Origin: Mesorhizobium sp. M3A.F.Ca.ET.080.04.2.1
Lineage (GTDB): Bacteria; Pseudomonadota; Alphaproteobacteria; Rhizobiales; Rhizobiaceae
Assembly (NCBI RefSeq): GCF_003952525.1
Contig: NZ_CP034451.1
Location: forward strand, 3,286,001 to 3,350,000
Reading direction: 5' to 3'
Length of the DNA stretch: 64,000 bases
Below the pieces are notes generated by a model. That model saw only the letters and a list, made by a program, of their open reading frames with translations, was not told the DNA's origin and ran no database searches. Below are positions 54,844-61,633 of this stretch, piece after piece. Position 1 is the first letter of the stretch, and every line of letters starts with the position of its first letter. Made by a program: the position numbers and the translations under genes.

Positions 54844-55760
54844 ACGTCATCGACGTCCGCGGGCTGGTCAAGCGCTTCGGCAGCAAGACCGTCGTCGACC
54901 ATGTGACGATGACGGTCGCCGAGGGCGAGATCGTCGGCTTTCTCGGGCCGAACGGTTCGGGCAAGACGACGACGATCCGCATCATGTGCGGCCTGCTGAC
55001 GCCGGATGAGGGCGAGGGCGAGGTGCTGGGATACGACATCCGCGCCGAGTCGCTGAAGATCAAGCGCGAAGTCGGCTACATGACGCAGAAATTCTCGTTC
55101 TACGAGGATCTGACCATCGGCGAGAACCTCGAATTCGTGGCGCGGCTCTACCAGCTGAAGCCGGTCGAGGAGCATGTGTCCAGGACGCTGGAGGAGCTCG
55201 GGCTGGCGACACGCCGCAACCAGCTGGCCGGGACGTTGTCGGGCGGCTGGAAGCAGCGGCTGGCGCTCGCCGCCTGCATCATGCACCAGCCCAAGCTGCT
55301 GCTGCTCGACGAGCCGACGGCCGGCGTCGACCCGAAGGCGCGGCGCGAGTTCTGGGACGAGATCCACCGGCTGGCGAGCGGCGGGCTGACCGTGCTGGTC
55401 TCCACCCACTACATGGACGAAGCCGAGCGCTGCCACCGCATCAGCTACATCTCCTATGGCAAGATGCTTGCCACCGGCACGGTGGAGGAGGTGGTCGAGA
55501 ATGCCGGGCTCACCACCTTCGTCGTGCAGGGGCCGCGGCTCGACCGGGTAGCCGAAGCGCTGCAGGGCCGTCCGGGCGTCGACCAGGTGGCGCCGTTCGG
55601 CGCGACGCTGCATGTCGTCGGCTCCGACAAGGCCGCCCTCGAACAGGCCCTTGCCGATGTCGAGAAGCAGCACAAGGGCGTGACGGTGACTCCGGGCGAA
55701 ACCAGCCTGGAGGACGTGTTCATCCAGTTCATGTCCGGCTCGAAGGACAACATGGCATGA
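54840..55760 (+). CDS. ABC transporter ATP-binding protein (YbhF-like)
   Basis: 306 residues with a single nucleotide-binding domain: Walker A GFLGPNGSGKTTTIR, signature GTLSGGWKQRLA, Walker [13 protein letters not shown] and the switch His in VSTHYMDEAE. E. coli YbhF has two such domains in one chain, so this is a half-size version that must dimerise. The C-terminal tail is the usual regulatory extension (TPGETSLEDVFIQFMSG). Overlaps both neighbours by ATGA. Confidence 0.92.
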   Translation: MNVIDVRGLVKRFGSKTVVDHVTMTVAEGEIVGFLGPNGSGKTTTIRIMCGLLTPDEGEGEVLGYDIRAESLKIKREVGYMTQKFSFYEDLTIGENLEFVARLYQLKPVEEHVSRTLEELGLATRRNQLAGTLSGGWKQRLALAACIMHQPKLLLLDEPTAGVDPKARREFWDEIHRLASGGLTVLVSTHYMDEAERCHRISYISYGKMLATGTVEEVVENAGLTTFVVQGPRLDRVAEALQGRPGVDQVAPFGATLHVVGSDKAALEQALADVEKQHKGVTVTPGETSLEDVFIQFMSGSKDNMA

Positions 55761-56905
55761 AAGATGGCTTAAGAGCGGTCTTCTCCTTCGCCAGACTCGG
55801 CGCGCTGCTGATCAAGGAGTTCATCCAGATGCGGCGCGACCGCGTCACCTTCGCCATGATGCTCGGCGTGCCGCTGATGCAGCTGGTGCTGTTCGGGTTT
55901 GCCATCAACAACGACCCGAAGAGCCTGCCGACGGCGTTGGTGGCGATGAGCAACGACAAGTACACGCGCGCCATGGTCTCCGCCCTGCAGATGACCGGCT
56001 ACTACCGCTTCGACCGTGTGGCCGAGAGCGCGGCCGAGGCCGAGGCGCTGATGGCCAAGGGCGCCGTCTCCTTCGTCGTCACGATCCCGGCCGACTTCTC
56101 GCGCCGCGTCGAGCGTGGCGACAGCCCGCAGATCCTGATCGAGGCCGACGCGACCGACCCTTCCGCCGCGAGCGGCGCGATTTCGACGCTGAGCACAGTG
56201 GCGGGCCAAGCCCTGCTGCGCGCCCAGGGCATGCAGGCGACGGTGTCGGAGAATGCCAGGCAGCAGCTGCAGGTGGTGGTGCACCAGCGCTACAATCCGG
56301 AAGGCATCTCGCAATACAACATCGTGCCCGGCCTGCTCGGCGTCATCCTGCAGATGACCATGGTGATGATGACGGCGATGGCGCTGACGCGCGAGACCGA
56401 GCGCGGCACGATGGAGAACCTGCTTGCCATGCCGTCCAGCCCGGCCGAGATCATGCTCGGCAAGGTGCTGCCCTTCCTCGCCGTCGGTGCCGTGCAGGTG
56501 GCGGTGGTGCTGGTGGCGGCGAAGCTTCTGTTCAGCATACCGTTCGTCGGCAGCCTGACGCTGCTGCTCTCGTCGGTGCTTATCTTCGTGCTGGCGCTGG
56601 TGCTGCTGGGCTACACCATCTCGACCATGGCCCGCTCGCAGATGCAGGCGATGCAGCTCACCTTCTTCTTCTTCCTGCCGTCGCTGCTGCTCTCGGGCTT
56701 CATGTTCCCCTATCGCGGCATGCCCGGCTGGGCGCAGATCCTGGGCGAAGTCTTCCCGCTGACGCATTTCCTGCGCATCACGCGGGCCGTCATGCTCAAG
56801 GGCGCCGACGTCCCGGCGGTCGCGGCGGAAATCGGCTGGCTGTTGCTGTTCGTGGCGGTGTTCGCCGGCACCGCGCTGCTGCGCTTCCGGCGGACGCTCG
56901 ATTGA
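55757..56905 (+). CDS. ABC-2 type permease (YbhS/YbhR-like)
   Basis: 382 residues. An N-terminal helix (about 12-40) and a large periplasmic loop (about 60-200, SKIDQALRAQGMQATVS-type region with RYNPEGISQYNIVPG) precede five C-terminal helices. The ABC-2 signature AMALTRETERGTMENLLAMP is present. E. coli carries two such permeases (YbhS and YbhR); here only one is seen, so the transporter is probably a homodimer. Together with HlyD and ATPase it forms a tripartite drug or membrane-stress exporter. Confidence 0.9.
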   Translation: MKDGLRAVFSFARLGALLIKEFIQMRRDRVTFAMMLGVPLMQLVLFGFAINNDPKSLPTALVAMSNDKYTRAMVSALQMTGYYRFDRVAESAAEAEALMAKGAVSFVVTIPADFSRRVERGDSPQILIEADATDPSAASGAISTLSTVAGQALLRAQGMQATVSENARQQLQVVVHQRYNPEGISQYNIVPGLLGVILQMTMVMMTAMALTRETERGTMENLLAMPSSPAEIMLGKVLPFLAVGAVQVAVVLVAAKLLFSIPFVGSLTLLLSSVLIFVLALVLLGYTISTMARSQMQAMQLTFFFFLPSLLLSGFMFPYRGMPGWAQILGEVFPLTHFLRITRAVMLKGADVPAVAAEIGWLLLFVAVFAGTALLRFRRTLD

Positions 56906-56943
56906 TCGTTTCTGGGTGCAGACGTTTTAATGCCGGCTGGACA

Positions 56944-57100
56944 GCGCCCCCCTCTGTCCTGCCGGTCATCTCCCCACTTGGGGGGAGATTGGCTGTTTCT
57001 GCGCCTCACTCATTCTGCAACGTTCGAGGTTGGCGAAGGGCGGCGTGAAGTCTGATCTCCCCCGAAGTGGGGAGATGGCCGGCAGGCCAGAGGGGGGCGC
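56944..57100. repeat. Paired palindromic repeat (family C)
   Basis: GCGCCCCCCTCTG at the left and CAGAGGGGGGCGC at the right, with the inner hairpins around TCTCCCCACTTGGGGGGAGA and TCTCCCCCGAAGTGGGGAGA. It fills most of the 240-base gap between the efflux permease and the convergent PLP enzyme gene. Confidence 0.88.
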
Positions 57101-57145
57101 GAAGGATCGCTGCGGAACCTGGATCGCGGCACTCTTCGGCTACAC

Positions 57146-58123
57146 CTAACCCGCAGCCATAATCTCCGCATACACACTGAGATCGACATTGCCGCCCGAG
57201 AGCACCACGGCGACGCATTTGCCGGCGAGGTCGATCTTGCCCGACGAAAGCGCCGCCAAGCCGACTGAGCCGCCGGGCTCGACCACCAGCTTGAGATGGG
57301 TCATGGCGTCGCGCATGGCCTGCCTGACGGCGTCTTCGGAGACGGCGATGCCGCCGGCGAGATAGCTGCGATTGATCTCGAAGGTGAGCGCGCCTGGTTC
57401 GGCGACCAGCAGCGCATCGCAGATCGAGACGTGGCCTGGCTCGTTCGACACCCTTTCCCCCTTGGCAAGCGAACGTGTCGTGTCGTCGAAGTGCTCGGGC
57501 TCCGCCGCCCAGACAGACGTGCCGGGCAAAACATCCTTGACGGCGATCGAGATGCCGCTCGACAGACCGCCGCCGCCGCAAGGGATAACGACCGCGTCGA
57601 GCTTGGCTCCAAGCGCGCTTGCCTGCGCCACGAGTTCAAGGCCGATCGTGCCCTGGCCGGCGATGATGGCCGGATCGTCATAGGGCGGGACGAGCACCAT
57701 GCCACGCTCGACATAGGGGCGAACCACCGTCGCGCGGTCCTCGCGGTAGCGGTCGAACGGCACCACCTCGGCGCCCATCTTGCGCACATTGGCGATCTTG
57801 ATCGCCGGGGCGTCGGCCGGCATGGCGATGACCGCCTTGACGCCGAACATCGCGGCGGAAGCGGCCACCCCTTGCGCGTGATTGCCGGAGGAGAAGGCGA
57901 CGACGCCGCGGCCGCGCTCTTCCTCGCTCAGCGAGGACAACTTGTTATAGGCGCCGCGGAACTTGAAGGAGCCGGTGCGCTGCAGCGTCTCCGGCTTGAA
58001 CAGGATGCGGCCGCCATAGCGGTTGTTGATCTCCGGCGATTCGATCAGCGGCGTTTCGACGATCAGGCCGGAAAGCCGTGCGGCAGCGGCGCGGATGTCG
58101 GAAATACCGGGCAGGGTGGTCAT
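57146..58123 (-). CDS. PLP-dependent threonine dehydratase/serine racemase-like enzyme
   Basis: 325 residues of PLP fold type II. The lysine is in TGSFKFRGAYN (Lys54), with SSGNHAQGVA (79-88) and the glycine loop CGGGGLSSG. Absence of an ACT-type regulatory domain indicates a catabolic threonine dehydratase, serine/threonine racemase or beta-hydroxyaspartate dehydratase rather than biosynthetic IlvA. ATG 58123 (MTTLPGISDIRAAA) starts the conserved protein; the frame opens at 58162. It stands alone. Confidence 0.88.
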   Translation of the reverse strand: MTTLPGISDIRAAAARLSGLIVETPLIESPEINNRYGGRILFKPETLQRTGSFKFRGAYNKLSSLSEEERGRGVVAFSSGNHAQGVAASAAMFGVKAVIAMPADAPAIKIANVRKMGAEVVPFDRYREDRATVVRPYVERGMVLVPPYDDPAIIAGQGTIGLELVAQASALGAKLDAVVIPCGGGGLSSGISIAVKDVLPGTSVWAAEPEHFDDTTRSLAKGERVSNEPGHVSICDALLVAEPGALTFEINRSYLAGGIAVSEDAVRQAMRDAMTHLKLVVEPGGSVGLAALSSGKIDLAGKCVAVVLSGGNVDLSVYAEIMAAG

Positions 58124-58229
58124 GAGTGTGGCCTCGCGGAAAATGACGCTTCGATGGTGCACGGAAACCGTGGCGGCGCGCCAACGAAATAATGTAACGG
58201 TTACAATGTTTGGCTGAATACAATCAAAC

Positions 58230-58400
58230 GTTGGCGCCGCCCCTCATCTGGCTGCCGCCATCTTCTCCCCGTGAACGGGGAGAAGATCCTGTCATCGCTG
58301 CGTTCGCCAATGACCGGCGTTGCAGCTAGGGCGCGGTGGTTGCGGCCAGCCCTTTCTCCCGTTCACGGGGCGCCAGGGACAAATGAGGGGCGGCGCCAAC
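58230..58400. repeat. 171-bp palindromic repeat (family D)
   Basis: GTTGGCGCCGCCCCTCAT (left) and ATGAGGGGCGGCGCCAAC (right) are perfect inverses. Inner hairpins occur at CTTCTCCCCGTGAACGGGGAGAAG and near CTCCCGTTCACGGGGCG. It occupies the middle of the 340-base gap between the PLP enzyme gene and the 107-residue gene; nothing else is seen there. Confidence 0.88.
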
Positions 58401-58463
58401 GATGGCGACCAGCGACGGCGACGGCCCTCCGCTTCGGCTTCGTCCGCTGCGACGGACCCCTCC

Positions 58464-58787
58464 TCACCCCAGCAACGCCCGGGTCCTTTTCTTGCCGCCG
58501 GCCTTGCGCCAGCTGTTGAAGCGGTGGGTGGCGGCGGCAAAGGAGATCTTCATCTGCTGGGAGACCGAATAGCGCGACTTGCCTTCGTCGAACATGCGGT
58601 AGCAGCACTCGACACCTTCGTCGGTCAGCTTGCCCTCCGGCGTCTTGTTGTGCGGATTGGCCGGATCGAATCTTTCGACCTGTTGTTCTACCAGCCCCTT
58701 GAGGCGCTGCAGATCGGCCTCGATGCCGGCGATGAGATCGAGAATGGGTTTGGGATCGAATGCGTGCGGCGGCTGCTTTGGCGTCAT
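58464..58787 (-). CDS. Hypothetical 107-residue protein
   Basis: 107 residues. The N-terminal half is probably a helical/coiled segment (ILDLIAGIEADLQRLKGLVEQQVERFD). The C-terminal half contains TDEGVECCYRMFDEGKSRYSV, then SQQMKISFAAATHRFNSWRKAGG, which reads like a helix-turn-helix. The final residues are basic (KKRTRALLG). I do not recognise a family. A DNA-binding role is possible. It is divergent from mbfA across the ICE region. Confidence 0.7.
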   Translation of the reverse strand: MTPKQPPHAFDPKPILDLIAGIEADLQRLKGLVEQQVERFDPANPHNKTPEGKLTDEGVECCYRMFDEGKSRYSVSQQMKISFAAATHRFNSWRKAGGKKRTRALLG

Positions 58788-58937
58788 CCTAGCTTCCTTT
58801 GCGGCTGATGCCGGCTATATAGGTGAACATTCGGCAATAAGGAAGGGCGTGGCGGACGCCGGGGTCGATAAATCCCTGGATCAACGAATTCTGCCTGCGC
58901 CGCAGCACCCGCGATTGACCCTCGCCATCCAAGCCCC

Positions 58938-58960
58938 TAGTTTAGAACAATTCTAAACTA
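58938..58960. promoter_or_regulatory. Iron control element (ICE), 23-bp perfect palindrome
   Basis: TTTAGAA-CAA-TTCTAAA with three more paired bases on each side (TAG/CTA). This is the Irr-binding ICE consensus (TTTAGAA-N3-TTCTAAA) described in rhizobia. It lies 13 bases before the mbfA start. Confidence 0.88.
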
Positions 58961-58973
58961 AGGTGATTTCCTC

Positions 58974-59957
58974 ATGCTTTCCCGCGTTTTCGGCTTTGGC
59001 CGCCGTTCCTTCGATTCACTGTCGGAGCAGGAGATCCTGGCGCTGGCGATCTCTTCCGAAGAGGACGACGGGCGCATCTACCGGGCCTATGCCGACGGAC
59101 TGACGGCAGACTTTCCGCAATCGGCCAAGGTCTTCGAGGCGATGGCCGAGGAAGAGGACGGCCACCGCGACTCCCTGATCGAGCTGCACCGCAGGCGTTT
59201 CGGCGAGCGCATTCCGCTGATCCGGCGCGAGCATGTCAGGGGCTATTACGAGCGCAAGCCGGACTGGCTGGTGCGGCCGCTCGGCATCGATCATGTGCGC
59301 CAGCAGGCCGAAGACATGGAGCGGCAGGCCTACCGCTTCTATGTCGAGGCCGCCAAGCGCACCACGGATGCCTCGACGCGCAAGCTGCTCAACGATCTGG
59401 CGGCGGCCGAGCTCGGCCACGAGAATTCCGCCCATGAACTGGAGGAGACGCACGTCCCGGGCGCGGTGAGAGAAGAGGAGGCGACGGCCGAACAGCGCCA
59501 GTTCATCCTGACCTATGTGCAGCCGGGGCTGGCCGGACTGATGGACGGATCGGTGTCGACGCTGGCGCCGATCTTCGCTGCCGCCTTCGCCACCCATCAA
59601 ACGTTTCAGACCTTCCTGGTCGGCCTGGCCGCCTCGATCGGCGCCGGCATCTCGATGGGCTTTACCGAGGTGGCCTCCGACGACGGCAAGCTGTCGGGCC
59701 GCGGCTCGCCGGTGAAGCGCGGCCTAACGGTCGGCATCATGACGACGCTGGGCGGGCTTGGGCACGCGCTGCCTTACCTCATCCCCTATTTCTGGACGGC
59801 GACGATCGTTGCCGCGATCGTCGTGTTCTTCGAACTCTGGGCGATCGCCTTCATCCAGAACCGCTACATGCAGACGCCGTTCTGGCGCGCCGCCTTCCAA
59901 GTGGTGCTGGGCGGCGCGCTGGTGTTCGGCGCGGGCGTGCTGATCGGGAATGCGTAA
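58974..59957 (+). CDS. mbfA: MbfA-type iron exporter (ferritin-like plus VIT1 domains)
   Basis: 327 residues. An N-terminal ferritin-like domain (about 15-165) carries the metal-site patterns EEEDGHRDSLIELH, then AAAELGHENSAHELEE. The C-terminal VIT1/CCC1-like membrane domain (about 170-327) includes PGLAGLMDGSVSTLAPIFAA and GISMGFTEVASDDG. MbfA exports iron under high iron or peroxide stress in rhizobia and is repressed by Irr. The ICE palindrome just before it predicts this regulation. ATG 58974 follows AAGGTGATTTCCTC. Confidence 0.93.
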   Translation: MLSRVFGFGRRSFDSLSEQEILALAISSEEDDGRIYRAYADGLTADFPQSAKVFEAMAEEEDGHRDSLIELHRRRFGERIPLIRREHVRGYYERKPDWLVRPLGIDHVRQQAEDMERQAYRFYVEAAKRTTDASTRKLLNDLAAAELGHENSAHELEETHVPGAVREEEATAEQRQFILTYVQPGLAGLMDGSVSTLAPIFAAAFATHQTFQTFLVGLAASIGAGISMGFTEVASDDGKLSGRGSPVKRGLTVGIMTTLGGLGHALPYLIPYFWTATIVAAIVVFFELWAIAFIQNRYMQTPFWRAAFQVVLGGALVFGAGVLIGNA

Positions 59958-59967
59958 GGGCCGACTC

Positions 59968-59997
59968 TCCTTCTCCCCTTGCGAGAGAAGGGAGTGC
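59968..59997. repeat. Hairpin between convergent genes
   Basis: CTCCTTCTC...GAGAAGGGAG forms a stem resembling the outer hairpin of family B. It lies between the mbfA stop and the convergent ABM gene stop and may act as a two-way transcript end. Confidence 0.45.
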
Positions 59998-60003
59998 CGC
60001 GTT

Positions 60004-60348
60004 TCACCCATTCACCGCGCGACTATCCTTCGGCGCCTCGGCCCTTTCAGTGAGCCCGTAATCACGCACCACATGGGCGATGCGCAGACGATAGCCGGCA
60101 AACAAACCCCCACGGCCGGCCTTCTGCGCCTGCCGGTGCTCCTCGGTGTTGCGCCAGGCCTGGACCGCTTCCTCGTCGCGCCAGAAGGACAGCGACAGGA
60201 CGCGTTTGGGGTCGGCAAGGCTCTGGAAGCGCTCGATCGAGATGAAGCCGTCGATGCCGTCGAGCAAAGGCCTGAGGTCGGCGGCGATGCCGAGATAGGC
60301 ATCGCGCTTTCCTTCGGCTGGCTCCACCTCGAAGATGACTGCGATCAT
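60004..60348 (-). CDS. Antibiotic-biosynthesis-monooxygenase (ABM) domain protein
   Basis: 114 residues with the ABM dimeric ferredoxin-like barrel: IAVIFEVEPAEGKRDAYLGI, then GFISIERFQSLADPKRVLSLSFW and AVQAWRNTEEHRQAQKAGRG. ABM proteins include quinol monooxygenases and heme-related stress enzymes; the substrate here is unknown. It overlaps the NIPSNAP gene stop by ATGA. Operon with NIPSNAP, divergent from an ArsR-type regulator. Confidence 0.9.
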   Translation of the reverse strand: MIAVIFEVEPAEGKRDAYLGIAADLRPLLDGIDGFISIERFQSLADPKRVLSLSFWRDEEAVQAWRNTEEHRQAQKAGRGGLFAGYRLRIAHVVRDYGLTERAEAPKDSRAVNG

Positions 60349-60713
60349 GCCTCTATCCCTTCCCTGACGGTGACGTCGGTGCGAAAGACCTGCCTCGGCC
60401 CATGCGGCCCGGACACCAGCTTGAGAAAGATGCGGTCTTCCTTGAGGATGAACTTCTCACGCTGGGCGAAGGCGTAGTTTGCCTTGCCGGCCGGGTCCGC
60501 GGCAAGCCGAGCGCGATAGGCTTCGTAGGCCGCTAGGTTCTCGATATTATAGGCGGCGTAGGCGGTAGTCGCCGAACCCTCATGCGGCGCGAAATAGCCG
60601 ATGAGGTCGGCGCCGCAGCGCGGGATGGCCTGGCCCCAGGCACGCGCATACTGCTCGAAGGCCGGCTTGCCGAACGGGTCGATCTGGTAGCGGATGAAGC
60701 AGGTGATGGTCAT
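60345..60713 (-). CDS. NIPSNAP family protein
   Basis: 122 residues with the NIPSNAP fold, another dimeric alpha-beta barrel. ITCFIRYQIDPFGKPAFEQYARAW and CGADLIGYFAPHEGSATTAYAAYNI are family blocks. ATG 60713 begins the conserved protein after AGGAGACCAAA; the frame opens earlier. Cotranscribed with the ABM gene. Its enzymatic role is unclear. Confidence 0.9.
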   Translation of the reverse strand: MTITCFIRYQIDPFGKPAFEQYARAWGQAIPRCGADLIGYFAPHEGSATTAYAAYNIENLAAYEAYRARLAADPAGKANYAFAQREKFILKEDRIFLKLVSGPHGPRQVFRTDVTVREGIEA

Positions 60714-60883
60714 TTTGGTCTCCTCGCAGGTTGGGTTGGCGACAGTTCGACCACCGTCGAAACATCGCATGCATTGGTGTGCTAGCTTTGCTGTGAGGAG
60801 TGTTCGCTGCTTTCGCGTCCGCTCCTTGAACTGAAACGAGAATAATGCTTTTCTGACAGGGACGCTTCGACAGGGATCGAACT

Positions 60884-61558
60884 ATGCGCGAGGGACCCGA
60901 TATTGCCCGCATCGCCAGCCTGATCGGTGATCCGGCCCGCGCCAACATGCTCAATGCGCTGATGGGCGGCACGGCGCTGACCGCGTCCGAGCTGGCGCTG
61001 GAGGCCGGTGTGTCGCTGCCCACCGCTTCCTCGCACCTGTCGAAGCTGATGGATGGCGGACTGCTGACGTTGGCGAGCCACGGCCGGCACCGCTACTACG
61101 GGCTCGCCAGTGCGCAGGTGGCGGGCATGATCGAGGCGATCATCGGCGTCGCGGAGGCTGTCGGTCCGAAGCGGGTGCGGCCCGGGCCGCGGGATGCGGC
61201 GATGCGCGTGGCGCGGGTGTGCTACGATCACCTTGCCGGCGAGCAGGCGGTGGCAATGCTCGACCGCCTGGTCGACCGGAAGATCCTGCTGCGCGAGGAC
61301 GACCAGATCAGGCTTTCGCCGTCCGGGGCCTCGCATTTCGCCGCGCTCGGCATCGAGATCGATGCCAAGGCGCGGCGGCCGGTGTGCCGCGCCTGCCTCG
61401 ACTGGAGCGTGCGGCGGTCGCATCTTGCCGGCACGCTCGGCGCCGCCATCCTGGACAAGATCATTGCGGTGAAATGGGCAAGGCGCGAGGAGGGCAGCCG
61501 CGCCGTGGTGTTCTCGCCGAAAGGCAAGCAGGCTTTCGAGCGCGTATTTCTGCGCTGA
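60884..61558 (+). CDS. ArsR-family HTH regulator with a C-terminal domain
   Basis: 224 residues. The N-terminal winged HTH, LIGDPARANMLNALMGGTALT, then ASELALEAGVSLPTASSHLSKL, is ArsR-like without an obvious metal site. A long C-terminal part (about 95-224) with CRACLDWSVRRSHLAGTLG is characteristic of this larger subgroup. It is divergent from the NIPSNAP-ABM operon and most likely regulates it. Confidence 0.9.
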   Translation: MREGPDIARIASLIGDPARANMLNALMGGTALTASELALEAGVSLPTASSHLSKLMDGGLLTLASHGRHRYYGLASAQVAGMIEAIIGVAEAVGPKRVRPGPRDAAMRVARVCYDHLAGEQAVAMLDRLVDRKILLREDDQIRLSPSGASHFAALGIEIDAKARRPVCRACLDWSVRRSHLAGTLGAAILDKIIAVKWARREEGSRAVVFSPKGKQAFERVFLR

Positions 61559-61588
61559 TTTCGCTGCCGAAACGAAAAATTGATTTTG

Positions 61589-61633
61589 CGCAATTCGGGA
61601 CGTAAACCGCCGCGCACTTTTCCTGGAATTGCC
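61589..61633. repeat. Palindromic intergenic repeat (family A hairpin) at a stop codon
   Basis: CGCAATTCGGG and CTGGAATTGCC with the core CGTAAACCGCCGCGCACTTT. It directly abuts the ligD stop codon (61634-61636) and lies 30 bases after the ArsR-type gene stop. It matches 50788 and 18041. Confidence 0.85.
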
